Source: Spirochaeta sp. UBA5339 (GTDB lineage: Bacteria > Spirochaetota > Spirochaetia > DSM-2461). From it: a stretch of 64,000 bases of DNA. Numbering within the stretch: the first letter of the stretch is position 1; every line of letters begins with the position of its first letter. Location of the stretch: assembly GCA_002408085.1 (NCBI GenBank), contig DHQL01000016.1, forward strand, positions 113,044-177,043, in the 5' to 3' direction. The notes under the pieces are model-generated. The model searched no databases. It was not told the DNA's origin and was given only the letters and a program-made list of their open reading frames with translations. This document shows, one piece after another, positions 1 to 8,975 of this stretch. The position numbers were made by a program, and so were the translations under genes.

Positions 1-365
1 GCTCTTCCGCCGGTACTGCTTCTGGGTCGTTCACCGCTTAAGTTACCAGCACGTCCAGTCCCACGGGAAGAGCGTCTTTCTTCACCAATGGGAGCACCGG
101 TTCTTGCAGGTCTGGCTGTTCTTTCGGGCTTATCAGCCGAATCGGCAGCCCTGGGTTCAGACTTGGGAGCACCTTCTTTTTTAGGTTCCGAGGGTTTATT
201 GTCCTTTGTGGCAACAACTTTGTGGTGTGTTTTCTTAACAACAACCTTTTTCTTTACCACAACGACTTTCTTTTTGGAATCGTCCTTCTGAGGAGGTGCC
301 GCATCTGCCTTCTTATGCTTAATGAGTGTTGCTTTGGGTTCTTTTTTATCTACATTTTCTGACAT
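1..365 (-). CDS. infB: Translation initiation factor IF-2, N-terminal part (cut by window edge)
   Basis: An open frame runs from an ATG at 365 to the left edge with no stop; about 121 residues are visible. They form a low-complexity Lys/Val/Pro/Ser-rich region (runs such as KKKVVVVKKK, then Arg-rich blocks), as in the non-conserved N-terminal extension of spirochaete IF-2. The GTPase core lies outside the window, so the call rests on this extension plus position directly after nusA. IF-2 is the GTPase that brings initiator tRNA to the 30S subunit. AAGGTGG lies just upstream of the ATG. The gap to the nusA stop is 8 bases, so it is co-transcribed with rimP and nusA, the usual rimP-nusA-infB order. 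Confidence 0.85.
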   Translation of the reverse strand, partial: MSENVDKKEPKATLIKHKKADAAPPQKDDSKKKVVVVKKKVVVKKTHHKVVATKDNKPSEPKKEGAPKSEPRAADSADKPERTARPARTGAPIGEERRSSRGTGRAGNLSGERPRSSTGGR

Positions 366-373
366 ATGCCACC

Positions 374-1927
374 TTATTCCTGCTCTTCAGGAGTATCCTG
401 TTCGGAATCTTCTTCTACAGATTCTTCTTCTGCCGAATCTTCATCTTCAGCGTCTTCCGATTCTTCATCCTGCTCAATTTCTTCAATTTCAAAGCTCAGT
501 CCGACTCCACAGCTGGGACAAGCGGTCATATCGAGGGTAATGGGTGCACCACATTCGGGACACTCATAGGCCTCATCGTCTTCAATGACCTCTTCTTCCA
601 CGTCTTCATCGTTTTCGCTTTCCACGATTTCCACATTGTCGCTGATGATGTCTCTGATCTGAGCCACATCATCGTCGTTTATACCTTCAAAAGACTTGAG
701 ATCTTCCAGATCCATATTGACCAGTGTTTCGATCAGATCAATACCATTCTCTCTGAGGAGTGCAGAAACTCTTTCAGGGATTTCGGGAAGTTCATCAATT
801 CTTGTAATTTCCTCATCATTCTCTTCTTCAACAGAAAAGAGTTCTGAAGCCGCTCTGTTGATCTCGAGGTTGAGATCCATCTCTTCGAACTGCTCTTCAG
901 TCTTAACATCGATGCTCCAGTCAACCAGTCGGTTGGCCAGACGGACATTAAGACCCTGCTTACCGATGGCAAGAGAGAGCTGCTGATCGGGCACAATGGC
1001 CAGAGCCTGTCTTTTAGCACCGTCGGTAATGATTACCTCGTTTACCTCTGCAGGAGAGAGAGCATTCTTGATAAAGTTTACGGGGTCCGGATCGAACTTA
1101 AGGATATCGATCTTCTCTCCCTCAAGCTCTCTTACGATGGCCTGGATTCTTACACCCTTGAGACCGACACATGCTCCTACAGGATCAACGTCGTCTCTTG
1201 TAGATGATACGGCGATCTTTGTTCTGTATCCTGCCTCACGAACGATCTTATGCACCTCGATGGTGTTGTCATAGATCTCGGGAACTTCAAGCTCGAAAAT
1301 ACGCTTAACAAAGTCCGAGTGTGTTCTGGAAAGAACAATCTGCAGACCCGAGGGGGTCTTGTTGACTTCGGAGATCAGGGCCTTGATTCTGTCACCCTGA
1401 TTGTACTCCTCTCTGGGAGACTGAAATCTCTTGGGAAGAATACCTTCGGTCTTTCCGAGGTCAACAAAAATGCTTCCGTTCTTCTCTCTCTGGTAGTAAC
1501 CGATGATCATCTCACCGACCTTGTCCTTGAACTCTGAGTAGAGAGTATCCTTCTGGATCTCTCTCAGATCCTGACGGGCCCGCTGCTTGGCGGACTGAAC
1601 TGCCAGGCGGTCAAACTCAACCGCGGGGTCGAGTATAATTTCGATCTCATCCCCCAGTTCACTCTCTTCATTGAGCTTCAGGGCGTCTTCCAGAAGGATC
1701 TCACAAACTGGATCATAATAATCGTCTTCATCAACGATTCTCTTCTTGGCAACAATCTCAACATTTGAGTTGTCATTGGTGAAACGGACTTCCGCGTTAT
1801 CAGAGTTACCGAACTTTCTTTTGTAAGCAGCCAGAAGAAAATCCTCAATTGTACTGAGTACCAGCTCTTCCGAAATGCCTCTTTCCTGCTGCAGCTGACG
1901 AATTGATTCAGCAAAATTTGATGTCAT
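374..1927 (-). CDS. nusA: Transcription termination/antitermination factor NusA with extra C-terminal zinc ribbon
   Basis: 517 residues. NusA binds RNA polymerase and nascent RNA and controls pausing, termination and antitermination. The order visible is the N-terminal polymerase-binding domain (to about 130), an S1 domain (about 135-200, with SIFVDLGKTEGILP), and two KH domains (about 205-345, with VGACVGLKGVRIQAIVREL and AIGKQGLNVRLA). After these comes a helical acidic segment, then a short zinc ribbon CPECGAP...CPSCG near 455-475, and a very acidic Glu/Asp tail. The zinc ribbon plus acidic tail is not part of the standard E. coli NusA. The ATG is 3 bases after the rimP stop, so translation is probably coupled. 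Confidence 0.96.
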   Translation of the reverse strand: MTSNFAESIRQLQQERGISEELVLSTIEDFLLAAYKRKFGNSDNAEVRFTNDNSNVEIVAKKRIVDEDDYYDPVCEILLEDALKLNEESELGDEIEIILDPAVEFDRLAVQSAKQRARQDLREIQKDTLYSEFKDKVGEMIIGYYQREKNGSIFVDLGKTEGILPKRFQSPREEYNQGDRIKALISEVNKTPSGLQIVLSRTHSDFVKRIFELEVPEIYDNTIEVHKIVREAGYRTKIAVSSTRDDVDPVGACVGLKGVRIQAIVRELEGEKIDILKFDPDPVNFIKNALSPAEVNEVIITDGAKRQALAIVPDQQLSLAIGKQGLNVRLANRLVDWSIDVKTEEQFEEMDLNLEINRAASELFSVEEENDEEITRIDELPEIPERVSALLRENGIDLIETLVNMDLEDLKSFEGINDDDVAQIRDIISDNVEIVESENDEDVEEEVIEDDEAYECPECGAPITLDMTACPSCGVGLSFEIEEIEQDEESEDAEDEDSAEEESVEEDSEQDTPEEQE

Positions 1928-1930
1928 TGC

Positions 1931-2383
1931 TTAACGGGCCTCCATTGTATAATCCAGTTTCCCCTTCCGGATGGAACTGACGGGAAACGTTTTTTTATCT
2001 TCTCCGATCTTGAGAGTAAGAATCTCTCCATCGGAATCTTCAATTACACCTGAGATCCAGTCATTGCTGTCTTCGGTAAGTATCTTTACATACTTGCCCT
2101 TGAAGACCTCATACTCTCTGGCGCTCTTTATCCTCCGGTCAATACCGGGGGAGGTAATCTCCAGAGAGAGATCTCTTGAATCGGTCAAAAGATCCAGTCT
2201 GGGACGGACTACTTTGTTAACATCTTCACAGACCTTGAGGGTAACACCCTCTTCGCTGTAAATTACAAGCCGTATATTATAGACCTGCTTTACCACGGCG
2301 GCATTGGCTTCTACTAAAGAAATGCCCATCGCCTTTAAAACAGGTTCCAGATCGGCTATCATTCTGGAATTAATGTCTTTCAA
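1931..2383 (-). CDS. rimP: Ribosome maturation factor RimP
   Basis: 150 residues, the normal RimP length. RimP helps assemble the 30S subunit. The N-terminal domain (LEPVLKAMGISLVEA) and the central LSLEITSPGIDRRIK segment are typical of the family, followed by an SH3-like C-terminal domain. The start is taken as TTG at 2383 with AGGA about 5 bases upstream; the next ATG, 7 codons in, would clip the first helix. It is the first gene of the rimP-nusA-infB operon. Confidence 0.95.
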   Translation of the reverse strand: MKDINSRMIADLEPVLKAMGISLVEANAAVVKQVYNIRLVIYSEEGVTLKVCEDVNKVVRPRLDLLTDSRDLSLEITSPGIDRRIKSAREYEVFKGKYVKILTEDSNDWISGVIEDSDGEILTLKIGEDKKTFPVSSIRKGKLDYTMEAR

Positions 2384-2433
2384 TACATCCTGCCTCTCGC
2401 CATCCGCAGTACAGTCAGTTTTTCAAAAAGTAC

Positions 2434-2460
2434 AAAAAAAAGAGCCTTGGAGGGGCTCTT
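2434..2460 (-). terminator. Rho-independent terminator of the mutS-comF operon
   Basis: Read on the minus strand, AAGAGCC, a short loop and GGCTCTT form a stem followed by a run of U. It lies about 85 bases after the comF stop and before rimP, so it separates the two minus-strand operons. Confidence 0.85.
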
Positions 2461-2544
2461 CGCTTCAGATGCCGATTAAATTGTGTTAAAAATATATCAG
2501 CTGGACAATTTAGTGTCAACACATCTTCAGGCTGTAAAAGGATT

Positions 2545-3243
2545 TCAGAGGACACGGCAGATTACAAGTGCCCTGACAGGGCCTTTATAAACCTCCGAAA
2601 CCACTTCCGAAGCGGCCTCAAGAGTAGCGCCGCTGGTAAGAATATCATCCAGAAGAATCAGCACAGAAGGACTCCCTGCCCCTTCCAGATGCCGAAGGGC
2701 TCTCATCCTTAACTTCAGAACACTCTCCATATGCTTTTTTCTCTTATCGAGTCCAAGAGTCTTCTGCTGCAGTCTGTCAGTACGCTTCAAAAGGCGCAGA
2801 TACCTCCAGCCGTACCGGCTGTGAAGGGTACGGCACAGAAGGTCTACCTGATCCCATCCCTGCCTGTGCACCTTTCCCCTTCGGGGAGGAACCGGCACAA
2901 TAACTGCTCCTTCTGAGCTCCCTGAGGCCACAAGGACCATATGAATCATCCTGGCAAAGAAAAACCTGAGACGCAGCTCCTTTCCGGTTTTATAGAAGAG
3001 AAGAAGCTCTTTCAACCTGGAGTGAAACCAGGAGAGGGTGATAAAACTCTCAACAGCTGTCAGTATCCCGCAGAAGGGGCACTCCCCTTCGGCCATTTGA
3101 GGCTCGGAACAGCGCGGACATCGGGCCCCGGGCTTTATGCTCCCGACAATAAGCTCATCCTGACAGGGCACGCAGAGTCCCGACGGATCTCTGTGCTCCC
3201 TGCCGCAGAGAATGCAGTGACTGTCTGCTAGAATTGAAATCAT
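2545..3243 (-). CDS. comF: ComF family phosphoribosyltransferase-like protein
   Basis: 232 residues, the usual size for ComF/GntX. The N-terminus has a zinc-ribbon-like set of cysteines (CILC, CVPC, CPRC, CPFC within the first 60 residues). The C-terminal half carries the phosphoribosyltransferase signature LILLDDILTSGATLEAA. In competent bacteria ComF supports uptake of single-stranded DNA; its biochemical activity is unsettled, and whether this organism is competent cannot be read here. ATG at 3243, 45 bases after the mutS stop, last gene of the long operon and followed by a terminator. Confidence 0.9.
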   Translation of the reverse strand: MISILADSHCILCGREHRDPSGLCVPCQDELIVGSIKPGARCPRCSEPQMAEGECPFCGILTAVESFITLSWFHSRLKELLLFYKTGKELRLRFFFARMIHMVLVASGSSEGAVIVPVPPRRGKVHRQGWDQVDLLCRTLHSRYGWRYLRLLKRTDRLQQKTLGLDKRKKHMESVLKLRMRALRHLEGAGSPSVLILLDDILTSGATLEAASEVVSEVYKGPVRALVICRVL

Positions 3244-3288
3244 ACACCCTAAAGGGGGATAAGAGCTCCGATGATTCTGTCCCCGGGA

Positions 3289-5856
3289 CTATTTTTTAAG
3301 ATTTTCCTGAAGAGAATTAAGAATATTCAGTGCCTCCAGAGGAGTGGTGCCGTTGATATTAATAGACTTAAGCTGATCAAGGACCATCTCATCGGGACTG
3401 AACAGATCCTGTTCCATGGACTTAGCGGCGGGAGGAGGTACTACAGCGGCGCCGGAAGACTTGTCCTCTTCCATGGCCTTAAGTATCTGCTTTGCCCTGA
3501 ATACCACTGCCTCGGGCAGACCCGCCAGGGAGGCCACATGAACACCGTAGGAGTTTCCTGCGGGGCCTTCCTGGATCTTCTTCAGAAAGACAATATCCTC
3601 GCCGGTCTCCTGAACCGTCAGGGAGAGGTTGACCAGATTATCGTGATCCAGCTCCGTCAACTCATGGTAGTGAGTGGCAAAGAGGGTCTTGGACCGGATC
3701 TCCCCGAGAAGATATTCGGCTATGCTCCAGGCAATGGAGAGACCGTCGTTGGTACTGGTTCCCCGGCCGATCTCGTCCATAATGACAAGACTCCTGTCCC
3801 CGGCATTCCTCAGGATATGGGCGGTCTCGTTCATCTCGACCAGAAAGGTGGACTCTCCTCTGGCCAGATTATCCGATGCCCCGACCCGGCAGAAGATCCG
3901 GTCTACTGTACCGATTACGGCATTATCAGCGGGAACAAAGGAACCGATCTGGGCCATCAGCACAATCAGGGCTGTCTGACGGAGATAGGTTGACTTACCC
4001 GCCATATTGGGCCCTGTAATCAGGGCGAAGGAGGTTCTGTCGGTCAGCATATCAAGACCGTTGGGCACAAACTCACCCTGGGGAAGATGGGCTTCCACAA
4101 CGGGATGACGTCCGCCTTCGATCAGAAGAGAGCGGTCGTCACGGATTTCAGGGCGTACATAACCCCGGATGGTTGCCGAATATGCCAGGGAGGCATAGCA
4201 GTCCAGTTCCGAAAGCCGTGAGCAGATATCCTGGAACAGGGGTATCTTAGGTTTCAGGCTGTCCCTGATCTGAACAAACAGCTTCTTCTCCAGCTCAATA
4301 ATCTTCTCGGAGGCCGAGTTTATGCTGCTTTCCAGATCCGAAAGTTTCTCGGTGGAGTAGCGCTCTGAACCCACAAGGGACTGACGCCGGATAAAGTTAT
4401 CGGGAACAAGATCGCTCTGGGTCTTGGATATCTCCAGAAAGTAACCGATGATCTTGTTGTACTTCATCTTCAGATTGGAAATTCCCGTCTCTTCTTTTAT
4501 GGTCTCAAGGTAGTCATCCAGAACGGCGCGGCTGTTATCCTTAAGGCCCCGAAGCTCATCAAGTTCAGAATTGTACCCTTCACGAATCAGACGGCCCTCG
4601 GTGAGAAGAATGGAAGGCTCTTCCATTATCCCCTGAGCAAGGAGAGTGGTGACGGCTTCAAGCTCCCCCTGCTCTTCATGAGAACAGACAGGATCGAAAC
4701 TGCCCGATGCAGCCAGAATATTCTCAATCTCAGAGATTCTCTCCAGAGAGTTCTTCAGAGAGAGGAGATCCTTGGCATGGGCCTTGTCCAGGCCGATCCG
4801 GGAACTGAGGCGCTCAATATCCAGAATATGATTCATAACCGAGCGTACTTCATTCAGCAGAATCTGGTTTTTATAAAAGGATGAAACCGAGTCCTGACGG
4901 GCCGTAACGGCTGCCGCACTTCTTAAGGGGTTCAGCATCCACTGGCGAAGCTTTCTGGCCCCCATGGATGTGGAGGTCTCATCCAGTACCGAAAGGAGAG
5001 TAAAGGAGGAGGAGCCGTCATCCATATTCCGCAGGAGCTCCAGATTTTTCTGGGTGGCATCATCCAGAGAGACATAGAGGTCTTCCGAGTACTTCTTCAG
5101 ACCACCGAGATGCTCCAGGTAGTGACGGGAAGTATCCTTCAGATAGTCCAGCAGAACACCAGCCGCGGCCAGAGAGGGATCGTCGGACTGGAATCCGAAT
5201 CCCTTGAGGTTTGCAAGCTTGAACTGCTCGCAGAGGGCCCTGTAGCTTGCTTCGGTATCAAAGAGCCAGTCGGGGATCTTATTGAGAACAAGCCCGTTTC
5301 TGTCATTGAGGGAGCGGAAGTAGGCGCTCTCCATCAGAGACTCCTGAATCAAAACCTCTCTGGGCCCCAGACGGCTGAGCTCCTTGCGGATAAACTCCTC
5401 GGGATGGTCATCGGTGCAGGAAGCGGCAAAGAATTCCGCCGTGGAGAGGTCCACATAGGAGAAGGTCATCACCTTCCCCACCCGTCCAATGGCTGCCAGG
5501 TAGTTGTTTGATCTCTTGTCCAGAAAGGACTCATCCACAACGGTACCGGGTGTGATGATTTCAACGACATCACGCTCGGCAATACCCTTTTTGGGGAGTG
5601 AGATCTGTTCACATATAGCAATTTTCCGGCCGGCATTGAGAAGACGGCCGATATAGTTCTGAGCGGCGTGGTAGGGAATCCCGCACATGGGGATTCCGTG
5701 GCGCTTGGTAAGTGTCAGATTCAGAAGACGGCTCACATCTTCCGCATCGCTTCGGAACATCTCATAGAAGTCCCCCATGCGGAAGAATAAAACGGCGTCC
5801 TTATGTTTCTCTTTGATGGACATATACTGCCGCATCATTGGTGTATTTTCAGACAT
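3289..5856 (-). CDS. mutS: DNA mismatch repair protein MutS
   Basis: 855 residues, full length. MutS finds base mismatches and small loops and recruits MutL. The N-terminal mismatch-binding motif is present (FFRMGDFYEMF, with the Phe-x-Glu that stacks on the mismatch). The ATPase domain has Walker A GPNMAGKSTYLRQ, Walker B VIMDEIGRGTS and the ATHYHELT signature. The C-terminus ends with a helical region for dimer contact. The start ATG at 5856 has only a weak ribosome site. It sits between the Skp-like gene and comF on the minus strand. Confidence 0.98.
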   Translation of the reverse strand: MSENTPMMRQYMSIKEKHKDAVLFFRMGDFYEMFRSDAEDVSRLLNLTLTKRHGIPMCGIPYHAAQNYIGRLLNAGRKIAICEQISLPKKGIAERDVVEIITPGTVVDESFLDKRSNNYLAAIGRVGKVMTFSYVDLSTAEFFAASCTDDHPEEFIRKELSRLGPREVLIQESLMESAYFRSLNDRNGLVLNKIPDWLFDTEASYRALCEQFKLANLKGFGFQSDDPSLAAAGVLLDYLKDTSRHYLEHLGGLKKYSEDLYVSLDDATQKNLELLRNMDDGSSSFTLLSVLDETSTSMGARKLRQWMLNPLRSAAAVTARQDSVSSFYKNQILLNEVRSVMNHILDIERLSSRIGLDKAHAKDLLSLKNSLERISEIENILAASGSFDPVCSHEEQGELEAVTTLLAQGIMEEPSILLTEGRLIREGYNSELDELRGLKDNSRAVLDDYLETIKEETGISNLKMKYNKIIGYFLEISKTQSDLVPDNFIRRQSLVGSERYSTEKLSDLESSINSASEKIIELEKKLFVQIRDSLKPKIPLFQDICSRLSELDCYASLAYSATIRGYVRPEIRDDRSLLIEGGRHPVVEAHLPQGEFVPNGLDMLTDRTSFALITGPNMAGKSTYLRQTALIVLMAQIGSFVPADNAVIGTVDRIFCRVGASDNLARGESTFLVEMNETAHILRNAGDRSLVIMDEIGRGTSTNDGLSIAWSIAEYLLGEIRSKTLFATHYHELTELDHDNLVNLSLTVQETGEDIVFLKKIQEGPAGNSYGVHVASLAGLPEAVVFRAKQILKAMEEDKSSGAAVVPPPAAKSMEQDLFSPDEMVLDQLKSININGTTPLEALNILNSLQENLKK

Positions 5857-5883
5857 TACTTTATATATAATCAGTATTCAGAA

Positions 5884-6408
5884 TCAGCGCATCTTGGTCA
5901 GAAGTCTCTGAAGAACCTGCTCGGTAATATCCACCTCGTAGTTCCACCAGAGCAGATTGGGGTCAGACTTCTTCAGGACCATGGAGTATCCTCCTGTCTC
6001 GGCGACATACTGGATCTCCTCAATAATCTCCCTGACCAGGGCATTATTCTGATTGAGTGAGTTATTCATCTCGGTAAGCTGGCTGTTCTTAACACGGATA
6101 TAGTCCCGGAGGAATTTCTTTTTTTCAAAGATCTGATTGTCAAGTTCCAGGGCCTGAGAGTTGTTTCCGTTGTTTTCAGCTGTGAGCTTCCGGCTTTCCA
6201 GCATGGTGATCTCGGTCTGGATTTTGTCGATCTCCTGCTGAAACTGCTCCTTCATCTGCTCAAGCTCCCTGACAGCCTGGGAGTCCTTATAGAAAGCAGA
6301 GAGTATTCTGGAGTAGTCCAGAACCGCCACCTTGGTAATTGTGTCGCTGAATACAGGCATTGCTGCAAGGCTTATGAAAATTAAAGTAAATAGGAATATC
6401 TTCCTCAT
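5884..6408 (-). CDS. OmpH/Skp-family periplasmic chaperone
   Basis: 174 residues with a clear signal peptide (MRKIFLF, hydrophobic core, then FSDT near residue 22). The mature part begins with the family-type VAVLDYSRILSAFYKDSQA and continues as a long coiled coil of charged residues, then the C-terminal YSMVLKKSDPNLLW segment seen in OmpH proteins. Skp holds unfolded outer-membrane proteins on the way to BamA, whose gene lies just upstream in the same operon. AGGAG precedes the ATG at a good distance. Confidence 0.92.
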   Translation of the reverse strand: MRKIFLFTLIFISLAAMPVFSDTITKVAVLDYSRILSAFYKDSQAVRELEQMKEQFQQEIDKIQTEITMLESRKLTAENNGNNSQALELDNQIFEKKKFLRDYIRVKNSQLTEMNNSLNQNNALVREIIEEIQYVAETGGYSMVLKKSDPNLLWWNYEVDITEQVLQRLLTKMR

Positions 6409-6452
6409 ATTATATCTCCTGTAAATATCTATATTAAGTCGTCAATGTATCA

Positions 6453-8918
6453 TCAGTAAATATCGATTCCAAAGGAAATAACCAGATTAAGTCCATTGGA
6501 GAAGGTATTGTAATCGGGCTCGGGATTCCAATTGACAGATCCGTCATCGTTAAAGTTAAACTTCTTTACAAGATATACTCCGATGGGAAACTGGGGATTA
6601 TCAAAACGGATACCTGTACCAAGACTGAACTTCATATCCTGAATGGATATCTGCTTCAGATGATCAGCTGACCTCCACAGACCTACCGCATCAAGGAAAA
6701 AGTCATAGGCCAGGATATTGGGCACAATGGGGAACTTCAGGGTAATGGTATTATCCCAGAGGGACTGACCGTCAGACTCTGGATACCATCCTCTGGCCAC
6801 AAACATACCGTCCAGATAGAAACCATCGTCCTGTGCGTAGATCGGGTCGTCTCCCCAGGGCTTATGGGCCAGATAGGAGAAAGCTGATTTCATGGTCAGA
6901 ACCGACTTGAAGTTCCAGCTCTCCGACACGGGAATATCAAAGAGTGTGAAGTTTACCTCGGCCCGTGATACGGACTTCAGAAAGTTCTTACTGGAAACAG
7001 GAGCAATACCTGCCAGAGTGGTTGTCTGACTGAGAATAAATCCCTTAGAGGGGCTGCCCACAAAGTCTCTTGTATCCAGAGCGGCCTTAAGCCAGATGTT
7101 ATCATGGTACTTCCAGGTATGGAGGTTCTCACGAACCGAACTGCTCCAGGGTCTGTAGATCTCATCATCATAGTCCACATACTCCAGACCGCCTCTGAGC
7201 CCTGTATAGAGACTGAAACGGCCGATGGGGAGCCTCCAGGTATATCCTGTATTCACACCGGTAGAGAGGTAGTGGGATTCATACTCCATAAGGTAGTCCG
7301 AGGGAACGACCTTGTTGGAGTCCTCCCACCAGTCATCATCGGGAAAACCGTCGGGAACACCGTCTCCGGCGATATCCTGATAGATACGGCTCCTTGTGGA
7401 GTGGCGGTAGGTCAGGTCTACACCCATACCCCAGTTGGAATTGAACACATTGGGTTCGGAGTACTGAAGAGAGAGACTCTGCACGTCGGGAGAGAAGGAG
7501 GAGTCGATACCGATGGTTTTACCGGTACCCATAAAGTTCCTGTCATTCCACTTGACATTACCGGCCAGAGGGAAGTCCTGCCCTCCCGAGAAGGAGACAC
7601 CGAATATAATATCCGCAGTCTTCCCCTCTTCCAGGTCGATTACCAGGTCCATCAAACCCTCTTCACTTCCTGGATAGGTCTGGGGCTCAACAACAGAGAA
7701 GAACTGGGTATTATAGAGGTTTCTAACCCCTTCCATTACCTTGGTCTTGCTGAATACGTCACCAACTTCAAAATCAAGTTCTCTGTTAATTACATAGTCC
7801 TTGGTTTTGTCGTTTCCTCTGATAACGATATTTTCAAGATGCGCCCGGTCACGTTCTACAATATTGACCACATAGCTGACAGTCTTGTCTTCATCGTTCC
7901 GGTTTTCTTCCAGATTGAAGGTATTGTAGATATACCCGTTCTCATAGTAGAGGTCAGTCAGCTTCTGATAGTCGAACTGAAACCGGGTTCTGTTAAAGAC
8001 CTGTCCCGCCTGCTGGGAGATCATGGCCTCAAGCTCTGCTTCGCTGTAAAGGGTATTTCCGATAAACTCAATACCTGAAAATGTGTAGATATCACCTTCA
8101 AATATATTCAGGGTGATAAGAAGACGGTTTTTGTTATTCTCCTCATCCCTCACGACTTCTTTATTGATATCGCTGACACTGGCATCGATAAAACCTCTGT
8201 CAGCATAGTAGTTCTCAATGAGACGGACATCTTCCTGAAGCTCATTCTCCATAAGAAGTCCCTTGTTGAACAGGGACTGGGGCTTTGTCTTCATCAACCC
8301 CTGCAGGGTCTTTGCTGAGAACTCTTCGTTCCCCACAAAACGAATCTCCTGGATGGTCGTCTGAGAGCCCTCTACAATGGTAAAGACAACGGTAGCCGTA
8401 TTACTCTCTTCATCCTTCTCAACGGTGTTTGTTACCTCGGCATCTACGTATCCCTTCTCGACATAGAGGGACTTCAGGGCCTGGGTATCCAGACGGATCG
8501 ATGCCTTGTTCACCATGTCGCCCTTGGTCAGAAGGATGGTATCGTTAAGCTCTCCTCTTCTGACGCGGTCATTACCGGTAAAGATAATGTCTTTGACAAC
8601 GGCCTTTTCCTTAACCTGAAATTCGATGATAACCGTACTGCTCTGCTCATCACCCGGCAGGACCTGGGGAAGAATCAGGTCAAAATATTCAAGGGCATAG
8701 AGCTTTCCCTGAATTTCCCAGGAGAGGGAATCGGTGAAGTTACGGCCCAGATAAGGTCTGACAATACCGTTCAGTTCTGTTTCAGAAACTGTATTCAGAC
8801 CGGAAAACCGGATATCGACAATCTGCTTATTCACATACCACCCTGTATTACTCTGCGCATACAGCGTCAGGGCTGTAAAAAACAGCAGAATCAGGACGGT
8901 AAATTTCTTATTTAGCAT
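6453..8918 (-). CDS. bamA: Outer-membrane protein assembly factor BamA
   Basis: 821 residues. BamA inserts beta-barrel proteins into the outer membrane. After a signal peptide ending in LYAQS there are five POTRA-like repeats (about 30-430) with the typical I.F.GN....EL pattern, then a 16-strand barrel with the conserved VARGW box in the last third. The C-terminal strand ends in an aromatic residue (SFGIDIY), as barrel proteins require. The ATG at 8918 is preferred because AAAGGAG lies just upstream; an upstream in-frame TTG at 8936 overlaps that site. It follows tamB and precedes the Skp-like gene. Confidence 0.97.
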   Translation of the reverse strand: MLNKKFTVLILLFFTALTLYAQSNTGWYVNKQIVDIRFSGLNTVSETELNGIVRPYLGRNFTDSLSWEIQGKLYALEYFDLILPQVLPGDEQSSTVIIEFQVKEKAVVKDIIFTGNDRVRRGELNDTILLTKGDMVNKASIRLDTQALKSLYVEKGYVDAEVTNTVEKDEESNTATVVFTIVEGSQTTIQEIRFVGNEEFSAKTLQGLMKTKPQSLFNKGLLMENELQEDVRLIENYYADRGFIDASVSDINKEVVRDEENNKNRLLITLNIFEGDIYTFSGIEFIGNTLYSEAELEAMISQQAGQVFNRTRFQFDYQKLTDLYYENGYIYNTFNLEENRNDEDKTVSYVVNIVERDRAHLENIVIRGNDKTKDYVINRELDFEVGDVFSKTKVMEGVRNLYNTQFFSVVEPQTYPGSEEGLMDLVIDLEEGKTADIIFGVSFSGGQDFPLAGNVKWNDRNFMGTGKTIGIDSSFSPDVQSLSLQYSEPNVFNSNWGMGVDLTYRHSTRSRIYQDIAGDGVPDGFPDDDWWEDSNKVVPSDYLMEYESHYLSTGVNTGYTWRLPIGRFSLYTGLRGGLEYVDYDDEIYRPWSSSVRENLHTWKYHDNIWLKAALDTRDFVGSPSKGFILSQTTTLAGIAPVSSKNFLKSVSRAEVNFTLFDIPVSESWNFKSVLTMKSAFSYLAHKPWGDDPIYAQDDGFYLDGMFVARGWYPESDGQSLWDNTITLKFPIVPNILAYDFFLDAVGLWRSADHLKQISIQDMKFSLGTGIRFDNPQFPIGVYLVKKFNFNDDGSVNWNPEPDYNTFSNGLNLVISFGIDIY

Positions 8919-8975
8919 CAAATCTCCTTTAAGCAAAATCCCCTGTTGTCAAATTGAAAGAGGAATCGATTTTTA

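Noticed and set aside
7104..8078. Long plus-strand open frame opposite bamA
   Set aside because: Shadow of the BamA frame, with no ribosome site or domain; bamA is certain.
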